Below, piece after piece: positions 13,437 to 20,891 of a stretch of DNA of 23,591 bases; positions within the stretch are counted from its first letter, which is position 1, and each line of letters begins with the position of its first letter. This stretch comes from a virus. Location: positions 1-23,591 of the IMG/VR virus record IMGVR_UViG_3300029787_000339, one strand, 5' to 3'. The notes under the pieces were generated by a model. The model was given only the letters and a program-made list of their open reading frames with translations. It was not told the DNA's origin and searched no databases. The position numbers were made by a program, and so were the translations under genes.

Positions 13437-13818
13437 AAACGGAACAATAGCATTTGATACATTATCAACAAGTGGACAGATAACAGGCACAGCTAAGTCT
13501 GTGGATACTGATTATATTGTAAAGGGTAGTGCAAAAACGACAGTAGCTGCAACTGATGCTGCCGTTTTATTTGATTCTTTAAATGTTTCAAGTGGAGTAG
13601 ACGAAGGCACAGGAGATTATAAGTATAACTTAACTGCTGCTTTTTCTGCAACAACTCTTTATTTGTGTAACGCAGGAACTTGTCTTGGAGCTTCTAATGT
13701 TGTTAGGGTAAAATCAGCAGAAGCAAGTACGATTCTTTTAGACCTCGCAACAATGAACAGTAGTTTTAGTTCAGCAGATGCTTCTCACTCAGTAGCTACA
13801 TTTGGAGACCTAGCATGA
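13432..13818 (+). CDS. GDLA-type small fibre protein A3, 128 aa
   Basis: It starts in TAATG of junction 2 with MANGTIAFDTLSTSGQITGT. The family core is more diverged: DAAVLFDSLNVSSGVDEGTG, DYKYNLTAAFSATTLYL, and it lacks the QG..K.W element, making it the most atypical of the six. It ends VATFGDLA. It is the shortest member and may correspond to the third gene of cassette B (17012, 132 aa), which has a similar late part (VTSVFATVNYAA). Two Cys (LCNAGTC) could pair. Confidence 0.62.
   Translation: MANGTIAFDTLSTSGQITGTAKSVDTDYIVKGSAKTTVAATDAAVLFDSLNVSSGVDEGTGDYKYNLTAAFSATTLYLCNAGTCLGASNVVRVKSAEASTILLDLATMNSSFSSADASHSVATFGDLA
13804..13818 (+). repeat. fibre junction repeat 3
   Basis: GGAGACCTAGCATGA, identical to junction 6, with the next base C also shared. 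It closes the first triplet of fibre genes and starts the 13815 gene through ATGA. Confidence 0.78.
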
Positions 13819-14303
13819 CAATAGAAACACCAGAATTTCAAGGCACACATCTTTGGGATAGACTGTGTTGGGCAAAAGAAAAGCTAGAGCCATACAGAAC
13901 AGAATATTGTGTAGTATGGGAAGACCCTGAAACACCTGATGAACCTGCAAAGGTTACACATCCTGACCCTAATTGGATGGCTTGTGCATTGCAGGGTGGT
14001 ATTTTACCTCCCGTTGAGGCATACTGGGAGTTAAAAAAGGATGAGGCAAAACCAGACTTTGTTAAACATACAAGAGGGTATTTGCTTCACAACACAAAGC
14101 CTATTGAGGCAATGACAGAAGAAAGAGCTATAGAGTATTTAATTATGAAAGATATTCCACAACATGTGTGGAAAGATTACGACAAAGCAAATAAACCTAG
14201 AATGGTTATTTGTACTAAACAACAGCTTCCTAGCACTAGAGTATGGCGAAATGCTTGGAAGATTAATGAAGAACTAACCATACAGAAAGAAAAGGTGGCT
14301 TAA
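13815..14303 (+). CDS. putative tail fibre assembly protein, 162 aa
   Basis: Unlike its neighbours it is not Thr/Ser-rich but Trp/Lys/Glu-rich, with HLWDRLCWAKEKLEPYRTEY, then VVWEDPETPDEPAKVTHPDP, PPVEAYWELKKDEAKPDF, ERAIEYLIMKDIPQHVW and a final STRVWRNAWKINEEL. The RNAW..(N/S) motif also occurs in the next gene product (FRNAWSLSG). Soluble, helical composition beside fibre genes suggests an assembly chaperone rather than a structural part. No exact family is recognised. It starts in junction repeat 3 and abuts the 14304 gene. Confidence 0.5.
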   Translation: MTIETPEFQGTHLWDRLCWAKEKLEPYRTEYCVVWEDPETPDEPAKVTHPDPNWMACALQGGILPPVEAYWELKKDEAKPDFVKHTRGYLLHNTKPIEAMTEERAIEYLIMKDIPQHVWKDYDKANKPRMVICTKQQLPSTRVWRNAWKINEELTIQKEKVA

Positions 14304-14675
14304 ATGGCAACAACAAACATAGTAGATAAAGATGGTAATACTATTGCAGCATCAGATGCAACTGTGCCATCAGATAGGCATTTTAGAAATGCGTGGTCAT
14401 TATCTGGTAAAACAATAACAGAAGATTTAACTGCATCTAAGGTTATATTTAAAGATAAGATTAGAGAAGTTAGAACTCCGTTATTAGCAGCAGAAGATGT
14501 CGTGTATATGAAAGCATTAGAAGCTGGAGATAGTTCTGCTCAAGCAGCAAGTGTAACTAAGAAGAAAGCATTGAGAGATGCACCTGCCGCACAAGCAATC
14601 ACAGATGCAGACACTATTGCTAAGTTAAAAGCAGCTTGGGATACAAGTGTATTAGGCGATAGTCCATACGCATAG
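14304..14675 (+). CDS. putative tail assembly chaperone-like protein, 123 aa
   Basis: The block VPSDRHFRNAWSLSGKTITE is followed by DLTASKVIFKDKIREVRTPL, LAAEDVVYMKALEAGD and VTKKKALRDAPAAQAITDAD. I know this pattern from small proteins beside fibre genes in marine phages, related in style to tail assembly chaperones. KKALRD(A/L)PA recurs in the 15293 product as RQALRDLPAN. It starts directly after the previous stop. It likely helps fold or trimerise the neighbouring fibres (inference). Confidence 0.6.
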   Translation: MATTNIVDKDGNTIAASDATVPSDRHFRNAWSLSGKTITEDLTASKVIFKDKIREVRTPLLAAEDVVYMKALEAGDSSAQAASVTKKKALRDAPAAQAITDADTIAKLKAAWDTSVLGDSPYA

Positions 14676-14684
14676 GAGTTGTAG

Positions 14685-15293
14685 ATGGCGTTAACTAAAG
14701 TAACAGGTGCAGGTGTAGGAACTGTAAACAATTTAATTATTGCTGATGCAGGGAACATAGGCAGTGCTAGTGATACAGATGCGATAGCTATATCAAGTGG
14801 TGGTGTTGTAACTCTTTCACAATCTTCACAAAGAGCACAGACTTTTGTATTACAAGCTGACCAATCAGGTGGTGGTGCAGAAGAAACTTTAACAAATTGG
14901 GGTGAACAAAGTGGTGATTACACAAGAGTAGGTGCAGCTAATTTTACTCAAAGTTCAGGCATCTTTAGTTCAGCAACTACTGGCACATTTTTATGTCTCC
15001 AACAATTTAGTTTAAGTTCAGGTGGTTCTACAGATTTGTTTGATTTAAGACTGGAAATAAGCACAGATAGTGGTAGTAATTTTACTGGAAGAGCAGTTGT
15101 TCTTGATGTGGGTAATAGTGGATATGCTGTCTCTTCTCACAATCTAACTATATTTACAGTATCTAACACAACTACATTTAGACTACGTTACAGACTTGGA
15201 GCAATGAATACTGTTGCAACTAATAACACAATAAGGGGTGATGCTAATCAAGCAGAAACAGCTATAACTTTTGTAAAATTAGGAGTGATTTAA
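14685..15293 (+). CDS. tail fibre protein with jelly-roll-like C-terminus, 202 aa
   Basis: It begins MALTKVTGAGVGTVNNLIIA, a frequent opening of marine fibre proteins, then a short repeat-like stretch to about residue 50. A C-terminal beta domain follows: RAQTFVLQADQSGGGAEETL, TNWGEQSGDYTRVG, FLCLQQFSLSS, DLRLEISTDSGSNFT, TTTFRLRYRLG and a final AITFVKLGVI. The order and closing strand resemble C1q/TNF-like jelly-roll tips used by phages for binding. It sits between two chaperone-like genes, so it may be their client. The stop overlaps the next start (TAATG). Confidence 0.6.
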   Translation: MALTKVTGAGVGTVNNLIIADAGNIGSASDTDAIAISSGGVVTLSQSSQRAQTFVLQADQSGGGAEETLTNWGEQSGDYTRVGAANFTQSSGIFSSATTGTFLCLQQFSLSSGGSTDLFDLRLEISTDSGSNFTGRAVVLDVGNSGYAVSSHNLTIFTVSNTTTFRLRYRLGAMNTVATNNTIRGDANQAETAITFVKLGVI

Positions 15294-15667
15294 TGGATAA
15301 GCAAATGTTAATTATTTCTGCTTTACATACTCTAGGGATAAAAAATTGGTATTTAAAAAGAACTCCTACTAATGAAGCAGAGTTCAAAGAAAAGTTTTCA
15401 AAAAAAGATGGAAGTGAACCAGATGTAATATGGTCACAAATACAAACAGCGTTAGCAGATGGTGGCATAGTGGCAATGGCAGAGTTAAGAAAACAAAGAG
15501 AAGAGTTGTTAAAAGAGACAGATTGGATGTCGGCATCAGACTATACAATGACAGATGCTTGGAAAACATATAGACAAGCTTTGAGAGATTTACCTGCTAA
15601 TAATAAAACTGCGAGTTGGGATGGAACTACATTAGGTAATGTAACATTCCCAACGAAACCAAGTTAA
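15293..15667 (+). CDS. phage tail assembly chaperone (Phage_tail_APC type), 124 aa
   Basis: The C-terminal half AELRKQREELLKETDWMSAS, then DYTMTDAWKTYRQALRDLPA, matches the phage tail assembly chaperone family (PF16778 as remembered): LR..RD.LL..TDW...SD.....W..YRQALRDLP. The N-terminal 45 residues (LIISALHTLGIKNWYLKRTP, TNEAEFKEKFSK) are an extra helical part that precedes the domain. Such proteins help fold and oligomerise tail fibres and are not part of the particle. The gene lies between the jelly-roll fibre and cassette B. Confidence 0.75.
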   Translation: MDKQMLIISALHTLGIKNWYLKRTPTNEAEFKEKFSKKDGSEPDVIWSQIQTALADGGIVAMAELRKQREELLKETDWMSASDYTMTDAWKTYRQALRDLPANNKTASWDGTTLGNVTFPTKPS

Positions 15668-15676
15668 GGATAAACC

Positions 15677-16135
15677 ATGCCATACATAGGTCGTTCAGAA
15701 AATTTTGGTGTAAGAAGTAGGTTCCAGTATCAAGCTACGGCTGGACAAACGAGCTTTAGTGGATCAGATGCCAACTCACTTGTACTAAGTTACACCGATA
15801 GTTTGTACATGGATGTATATCAAAACGGAATATTACTTGTACCAGGAGATGATTATACATCAACAACGGGTACAACTGTTGTATTAGTTCAAGCAGCAAG
15901 TTTAAACGATATAGTAGAAATGGTTGTCTATGATACATTTAGTGTAGCTAACTCTTATACAAAAACAGAAGCTGATACAAGATACCCATTTAAAGGTAAC
16001 AATAGTATTATAAGATTAAATGGACAGACAATCAGTGCAGATATTACAATAGATAGTGATGAGAATGGTGTAAGTGGTGGTCCTATAACACAGTCGGCAA
16101 CAGTCACTGTTAATGGATATTGGAGTATTGTATGA
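15677..16135 (+). CDS. fibre-cassette head gene B (MPYIG-type), 152 aa
   Basis: It starts MPYIGRSENFGVRSRFQYQA. The same beta domain as in the 12064 product follows (GQTSFSGSDANSLVLSY, then YMDVYQNGILLVPGDDYTST, then DIVEMVVYDTF). Then come a Y.K.EAD.RY linker (NSYTKTEADTRY) typical of fibre proteins, and RLNGQTISADITIDSDENGV near the end, closing in NGYWSIV. It leads the second four-gene cassette and overlaps the first GDLA gene by ATGA. It is nearly the same length as its counterpart (151 aa) but strongly diverged in sequence. Confidence 0.68.
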   Translation: MPYIGRSENFGVRSRFQYQATAGQTSFSGSDANSLVLSYTDSLYMDVYQNGILLVPGDDYTSTTGTTVVLVQAASLNDIVEMVVYDTFSVANSYTKTEADTRYPFKGNNSIIRLNGQTISADITIDSDENGVSGGPITQSATVTVNGYWSIV

Positions 16136-16587
16136 CAAGTCAATTAAATGTAGATACCATTGTAGATAAAGCAGGGTCAAGTGGACCTTCTTTGCCTAAT
16201 ACAACTACAATAAAAATGGGTAATACCTCTACCTATGTATCTGATGGTGGAGCAGTTACACAGAATACTGTGCAAGGATTAACTAAAGCATGGAATAATT
16301 TTAATGGTTCTGGAACAGTGGCTTACAGAGACAGTTTTAATTATTCAAGCATAACAGATGATGCTACTGGTAAATACACTTGTACTATGACTAATAATAT
16401 GAGTAATTCACATCCAACAACAACTTTTGGTTCTTTTCTAGATGCTGCTTCACACAGTTTTCCAAGATTTACTACAGGTGCATCTTATGAATCTAATACT
16501 GCAAAATTTACAGGAGCAAGTACAACATATAATGATGGCACTGACCATGCTAATATTTCTTTAGCAACTACAGGAGACCTCGCATAA
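16132..16587 (+). CDS. GDLA-type small fibre protein B1, 151 aa
   Basis: The start is ATG 16132 in an ATGA overlap; a TTG at 16120 in frame is rejected. It begins MTSQLNVDTIVDKAGSSGPS. The core has VTQNTVQGLTKAWNNFNGSG, then TVAYRDSFNYSSITDDATGK, then YTCTMTNNMSNSHP. It ends ATTGDLA. Same length as A1. The distal third (SFLDAASHSFPRFTTGASYE) differs from all paralogues and is the likely binding part. Confidence 0.7.
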   Translation: MTSQLNVDTIVDKAGSSGPSLPNTTTIKMGNTSTYVSDGGAVTQNTVQGLTKAWNNFNGSGTVAYRDSFNYSSITDDATGKYTCTMTNNMSNSHPTTTFGSFLDAASHSFPRFTTGASYESNTAKFTGASTTYNDGTDHANISLATTGDLA

Positions 16588-16591
16588 TGGC
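16573..16591 (+). repeat. fibre junction repeat 4
   Basis: GGAGACCTCGCATAATGGC, identical to junctions 2 and 5; with junction 5 the identity extends four more bases into the next gene (TAGT), 23 in all. It codes GDLA, stop, start and ribosome site. Confidence 0.8.
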
Positions 16592-17012
16592 TAGTGAACT
16601 TAAAGTAGATAAATTTACAGGTGTAACCACAGCAGGTTCTATACTTGTTACAGGTGAAGGCAATAGTACAACAACTAATCTGCAACAAGGGTTGGTGAAG
16701 GCATTTTGTTCTTATGATTTTGACACAGACCAAGTAAGGTCTTCTTTTAATATAGGTAGTGTAACAGACAGAGGAACTGGTTCTTTGTATGGCAATTTTA
16801 CAAATAATATGGGAAGTGCTACTGGCTATACCTGTACTTCAGGTACAACACCTGTTGACCCTGGTTCAATGGCAAATGACGACACAAATAGATACTCACT
16901 TATTTCAGCAGATACTGCCGCTAGGTATTCACAAAACAATGTAGCACCAAGCACAGGTGCTGTTATTAATGATGAAGCTGTGCAGGGAATAATAGTGGGA
17001 GACCTCGCATAA
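16587..17012 (+). CDS. GDLA-type small fibre protein B2, 141 aa
   Basis: It starts in TAATG of junction 4 with MASELKVDKFTGVTTAGSIL. The core reads TGEGNSTTTNLQQGLVKAFC, then SSFNIGSVTDRGTGSLYGNF, then TNNMGSATGYTC. It ends IIVGDLA. The GEG.STTTN.QQGL block is shared with A1, so B2 may be closer to A1 than to its positional partner A2. Three Cys are present in the body. A receptor-binding fibre subunit is inferred. Confidence 0.7.
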   Translation: MASELKVDKFTGVTTAGSILVTGEGNSTTTNLQQGLVKAFCSYDFDTDQVRSSFNIGSVTDRGTGSLYGNFTNNMGSATGYTCTSGTTPVDPGSMANDDTNRYSLISADTAARYSQNNVAPSTGAVINDEAVQGIIVGDLA

Positions 17013-17016
17013 TGGC
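16998..17016 (+). repeat. fibre junction repeat 5
   Basis: GGAGACCTCGCATAATGGC, identical to junctions 2 and 4. It lies at the boundary between fibre genes B2 and B3, in the same reading frame and role as the others. Confidence 0.8.
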
Positions 17017-17410
17017 TAGTATATTAAGAGTAAACACATTAACAGATGCAAGTAGTAATAATTCTGTGCCAATGGCTACTGTTAATCAGGGAACAGCTAA
17101 ATCATGGGCTGATTTTACAATGGCATCAACACCTTCTGCTGATGATTCTTTCAATTTAGCAAGTATTACAGATGTTGCAACAGGTAAAATGGGTATAGTA
17201 GTTACAAGTGTTTTTGCAACTGTCAATTATGCAGCACAAGGGCATAGTAATGGAACAACAGGTAATACTTTTGCAGCAGAAACTATGGTTGGTTTAAAAC
17301 AAAGTCAAAATGTAACTACAAGCACTTCAACTTATGAATTTTCTGCATATGCAAGTGATTATGTTGATGCAATTCATAATTATACGCTTACACACGGAGA
17401 CCTAGCATGA
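17012..17410 (+). CDS. GDLA-type small fibre protein B3, 132 aa
   Basis: It starts in TAATG of junction 5 with MASILRVNTLTDASSNNSVP. The core is ATVNQGTAKSWADFTMASTP, then DDSFNLASITDVATGKMGIV, then VFATVNYAAQGHSNG. It ends LTHGDLA. It closes the second triplet, and its final junction is identical to that of the first triplet. It is the shortest of triplet B, as A3 is of triplet A. Confidence 0.7.
   Translation: MASILRVNTLTDASSNNSVPMATVNQGTAKSWADFTMASTPSADDSFNLASITDVATGKMGIVVTSVFATVNYAAQGHSNGTTGNTFAAETMVGLKQSQNVTTSTSTYEFSAYASDYVDAIHNYTLTHGDLA
17396..17410 (+). repeat. fibre junction repeat 6
   Basis: GGAGACCTAGCATGA, identical to junction 3. It starts the large fibre gene 17407 by ATGA, as junction 3 starts the chaperone-like gene 13815. 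Confidence 0.78.
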
Positions 17411-18525
17411 CCAGAGCAGCAGAAATAGCAAAGATGGGTGAAGTCCTAACCAATAGTCAGATTGGTGGGCGAAGGAATATTTTTATTAATGGAGCAATGA
17501 ATGTGGCACAGAGAGCAACGAGTGCAACTGGTCTTGGTGCTTCAACTGGATATTTTACTGTGGATAGGTGGGAGACATCTATGACAACATCTGGTCGTTT
17601 TACCATGTCACAAGTTGCAAGTGGCTTAAATGGTTTTGCTAATGCTATGAAGTTAGATTGCACCACAGCAGATACATCTATTGCAAGTGATGAATTTCTG
17701 GTGGTACAACAAAAACTTGAAGGTCAAGATTTACAACAATTAAAAAAAGGCACAAGTGATGCAGAGCAGGTTACAATTTCTTTTTATGCTAAAGTTGTTG
17801 GAAGTTCTACAGATGTAGTTTTCAACTTAGTTGATTCAGATAATAGTAGGCTTGTTTCTAAGCTATTTACTCTTACAACAAATTGGGCAAGGTATTATTG
17901 GAATGTTCCTGCTGACACTACTGGTGCATTTAATGATGACAATGCAAAATCATTAACTTTACAAATATTTTTACACGGAGGTTCAAATTATTCAAGTGGA
18001 ACTGTACAAACCACATGGGGAAGTAACACAACTGCAAATAAAGGAGCAGGCGTAGATTCATTTTTTAGTAGTACGGACAATGAGTTTTTTCTAACTGGAG
18101 TACAGATGGAAGTAGGCTCACAAGCCACACCATTTGAGCATAGGTCATTTGGGGAAGAACTAGCTTTGTGTCAGAGATATTATCAGAAAGTAGTTGCAGG
18201 AACAGGAGGAGCATATAAAAGATTTGCAAGTGGGTATAATTCTTCAACCACCGTAAATGAAATTATTGTAGATTTACCTACAGAAATGAGAAGCTTTCCA
18301 TCTTTAGAAACAACAGGAACTGCATCAGAGTATGCTATATATCATGGGAGTACCGTTACTACTTGCAATGCTGTGCCTGCTTTGGTTACAGATTCAGATG
18401 CTGGGGTAGGTAATTCTATAAATATTAAAACTACAGTTGGTAGTGGTTTAACAGCAAAAAATGCTGCAGCACTTATAGCTAATAATACTGTGGGTGCTTA
18501 TTTAGCTTTCGATTCGGAGTTGTAA
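17407..18525 (+). CDS. receptor-binding tail fibre, 372 aa
   Basis: The largest of the fibre genes. It begins TRAAEIAKMGEVLTNSQIGG, followed by RRNIFINGAMNVAQRATSAT, GYFTVDRWET and a carbohydrate-binding-like beta domain (EQVTISFYAKVVGSSTDVVF, NWARYYWNVPADT, FFLTGVQMEVGSQATPFEHR). The widely shared element SFGEELALCQRYYQKV lies at about residues 248-263. A C-terminal strand-rich tip follows to residue 372. The RN.I.NGAM.VAQRGTS...Y..DRW and EL..CQRYY signatures are typical phage fibre or spike regions that contact host glycans. It overlaps B3 by ATGA. Confidence 0.78.
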   Translation: MTRAAEIAKMGEVLTNSQIGGRRNIFINGAMNVAQRATSATGLGASTGYFTVDRWETSMTTSGRFTMSQVASGLNGFANAMKLDCTTADTSIASDEFLVVQQKLEGQDLQQLKKGTSDAEQVTISFYAKVVGSSTDVVFNLVDSDNSRLVSKLFTLTTNWARYYWNVPADTTGAFNDDNAKSLTLQIFLHGGSNYSSGTVQTTWGSNTTANKGAGVDSFFSSTDNEFFLTGVQMEVGSQATPFEHRSFGEELALCQRYYQKVVAGTGGAYKRFASGYNSSTTVNEIIVDLPTEMRSFPSLETTGTASEYAIYHGSTVTTCNAVPALVTDSDAGVGNSINIKTTVGSGLTAKNAAALIANNTVGAYLAFDSEL

Positions 18526-18526
18526 A

Positions 18527-18700
18527 ATGATTATAGAAAATGCAAAATATACTAAAGATACTCTTACTGAAAAAAATAGTGCAATAAGTTGTGTAATAGA
18601 TGGTAAACATTTTTCAGTACCAATAGCGATAGATAACAGACACTACCAAGCAATCCAAGAATGGGTAGCTGAAGGCAACAAGATAGAGGAAGCAGATTGA
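18527..18700 (+). CDS. small conserved tail-region protein, 57 aa
   Basis: It begins one base after the fibre stop, with MIIENAKYTKDTLTEKNSAI. The motif SCVIDGKHFSVPIAIDNRHY, then QAIQEWVAEGN, is one I recall from small phage proteins downstream of fibre genes (DG....VP...NR.Y..I..W...GN). It is acidic and predicted as a small alpha/beta unit. It may be a chaperone or a minor tail component. It ends one base before the nozzle start. Confidence 0.68.
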   Translation: MIIENAKYTKDTLTEKNSAISCVIDGKHFSVPIAIDNRHYQAIQEWVAEGNKIEEAD

Positions 18701-18701
18701 C

Positions 18702-20570
18702 ATGCCTCTATCTAAATTACAATTTAGACCAGGAATAAATAGAGAAGGAACTAATTATTCTAACGAAGGCGGTTGGTTTAACTGTGATAAAATTAGATTT
18801 AGAAGTGGTTATGTAGAACGTATAGGTGGTTGGGCAAGAGTATCTAATAATCAATTTACTGGCACCGCAAGAAAACTACACGACTTTGTTACGTTAGATT
18901 CTCAAAACTTATTGTTTATAGGAACAGAACAAAAAGCTTTTTTAGAAAATTCTGGTACTTTTAATGACATTACTCCCATTAGATCATCAGTATCTTTAGG
19001 GTCAAATCCCGTAAATACAACTGGTGGTGCAGGCAGTGGCGTAGTAACAGTAACTACATCTACCGCTCATGGTGCTATAACTGGTGATTTTGTAACATTA
19101 GCTAGTTTAACGACAACAGATGGTATTACTGCCGCACAATTAAATATCGAACACACAATTACATCTGTTCCATCAACCACAACATTTACTGTAACAACTG
19201 CAGGATCTGCAACATCTGGTAGCACTGCGGGTGGCGGGTCATCTGGCACGGCTGCTTTTCAAATAAACGTAGGTATTAATACCACGATCCTTGGATCTGG
19301 ATGGTCGGCAGGTACTTGGGGCAGATTTACGTGGGGATCTGCATCTGGTGCTTTATCTGGTATAACTCTTCGTTTATGGCAAGCCGACAATTTTGGCGAA
19401 GATTTAATTTTCAATGTTCAGAATGGTTCTATTTATTATTGGGATGCGTCAAGTGGTGTTAGCACAAAAGCTGTAGAATTATCATCTCTTACGGGAGCCT
19501 CAGACACTCCAACGATAGCAAGACAAGTTTTAGTTTCTGATGTTGACAGACACATTATATTTTTTGGTGCAAATACTATAGGAACATCAACACAAGATCC
19601 TATGCTTATAAGGTTTGGCTCACAAGAATCATTAACTGATTTTACACCAACGGCCACAAACACAGCAGGTGATTTACGATTATCTAAAGGTTCTGAAATA
19701 ATTACCGCAGTGCAAACAAGCAGACAAATACTTGTTTGGACAGATCAAGCTTTGTATTCCATGCAGTTTGTCGGACCGCCATTTACTTTTGGTGTGTCGA
19801 TGATTGGTGATAATACTAGAATAGCGGGACCTAATACCGCTGTAACAGTTAATGATGTTGTTTACTGGATGGGTCAAGAAAACTTTTATGTCTATGACGG
19901 CCGAATACAAGCCATACCATGTAGTGTTCGTGATTATGTATTTAACGATATGAATAATCAACAATCATTTAAGTTTCATGCGGGTAGTATAGGTAGCCAA
20001 ACCGAAATATGGTGGTTTTATTGTAGTTCAAGTAGCACCGAAATAGATAGGTATGTTATATGGAACTACAATGAAAAGGTTTGGTACTTCGGTAATTTAG
20101 TCAGAACTACATGGAATGATAGAGCCTCTGGCCTTAGAAGTTTTCCACAAGCTACGGGCACAGATCAATATCTATTTGATCATGAATTTGGTCTTGATGA
20201 TTTAGCAACTGGTAGTGCGGTAGCCATAAATGCTTTTGTTGAATCTAGTGACTTTGATATTGGTGATGGACATCAATTTATGTTAATTAACAGAATAATA
20301 CCAGATTTAAGCTTTAATGGATCGACTGCAACAAATCCCGCTGCCAAGTTAACAATGAGAAGTCGTGATTTTCCTAGTGATGATTTCACAGAATCTCCTA
20401 GTGGCACAATAACAAGAACTGCATCTGGACCTCCAGAAGTTTATGACGATAATATATTTCTAAGAGCCAGAGGCAGACAGATGTCTTTACGTGTAGAAAA
20501 CGAAGCTACTGGTGTTAAGTGGAGATTAGGTGCACCAAGACTTGATGCAAGAGCAGATGGTAGACGATGA
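18702..20570 (+). CDS. tail nozzle / P22 gp10-like hub protein, 622 aa
   Basis: The N-terminus LSKLQFRPGINREGTNYSNE, then GGWFNCDKIRFRSGYVERIG, then GWARVS is the hallmark of the gp10-like stabilisation and nozzle family: PGI....T.Y...G.W.....RFR.G..E.IGGW. A beta-propeller-like body follows, with repeated segments such as LIFNVQNGSIYYWDASSG, VSDVDRHIIFFGA, SRQILVWTDQALYSMQFVGP and QENFYVYDGRIQAIPCSVRD. The end has MTMRSRDFP-like LTMRSRDFPSDDF and QMSLRVENEATGVKWRLGAP. A Thr/Ser-rich insert at about 105-190 is an Ig-like or fibre-like addition. It forms the distal tail tube below the adaptors. ATGA overlaps the next gene. Confidence 0.78.
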   Translation: MPLSKLQFRPGINREGTNYSNEGGWFNCDKIRFRSGYVERIGGWARVSNNQFTGTARKLHDFVTLDSQNLLFIGTEQKAFLENSGTFNDITPIRSSVSLGSNPVNTTGGAGSGVVTVTTSTAHGAITGDFVTLASLTTTDGITAAQLNIEHTITSVPSTTTFTVTTAGSATSGSTAGGGSSGTAAFQINVGINTTILGSGWSAGTWGRFTWGSASGALSGITLRLWQADNFGEDLIFNVQNGSIYYWDASSGVSTKAVELSSLTGASDTPTIARQVLVSDVDRHIIFFGANTIGTSTQDPMLIRFGSQESLTDFTPTATNTAGDLRLSKGSEIITAVQTSRQILVWTDQALYSMQFVGPPFTFGVSMIGDNTRIAGPNTAVTVNDVVYWMGQENFYVYDGRIQAIPCSVRDYVFNDMNNQQSFKFHAGSIGSQTEIWWFYCSSSSTEIDRYVIWNYNEKVWYFGNLVRTTWNDRASGLRSFPQATGTDQYLFDHEFGLDDLATGSAVAINAFVESSDFDIGDGHQFMLINRIIPDLSFNGSTATNPAAKLTMRSRDFPSDDFTESPSGTITRTASGPPEVYDDNIFLRARGRQMSLRVENEATGVKWRLGAPRLDARADGRR

Positions 20571-20854
20571 CGAAAAAAATTGTAAGAACAGTTTTACCAA
20601 TAGCACCATCAACTTACGATCCAGTTTATGTAAATCAATTGGCACGTGCCTTAGATAGATTAATAGATGAAGTAAGATCTGCTAACATTAACTTCCAAGG
20701 CGTAGGTGGACAAGGTAGTAGTAATGCATTACAAGAGGGTGATATTTTTGTTGGTGATGCAGGATTTTTAAAAATTGTTACAACGGGTGATATTTTTTCT
20801 GGAACTTTTGTAGCAACGACAAGTTTAGGTAATGTTACTGTTTCAACATCCTAA
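20567..20854 (+). CDS. small tail-associated protein, 95 aa
   Basis: It starts by ATGA overlap with the nozzle gene. It has a helical first half (VYVNQLARALDRLIDEVRSA, then NINFQG), a Gly/Ser linker, and a beta end GFLKIVTTGDIFSGTFVATT with the closing LGNVTVSTS. The helix-then-strand design suits a small trimeric tail part. The last residues nearly repeat those of the 7754 product. Such proteins directly follow nozzle genes in related phages; function is not known. Confidence 0.62.
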   Translation: MTKKIVRTVLPIAPSTYDPVYVNQLARALDRLIDEVRSANINFQGVGGQGSSNALQEGDIFVGDAGFLKIVTTGDIFSGTFVATTSLGNVTVSTS

Positions 20855-20891
20855 TATAGACGAGTAAATAAATTTTTGTTAGTATTTGGAC

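Noticed and set aside
12957-17410. Spaced direct repeats as a CRISPR array
   Set aside because: Intervals are about 390 to 2770 bases, fully coding, and each repeat is a gene boundary; no cas genes.
12064-18525. Diversity-generating retroelement
   Set aside because: Variable fibre genes raised the idea, but no reverse transcriptase, template repeat or adenine-biased variable pair is visible in the window.
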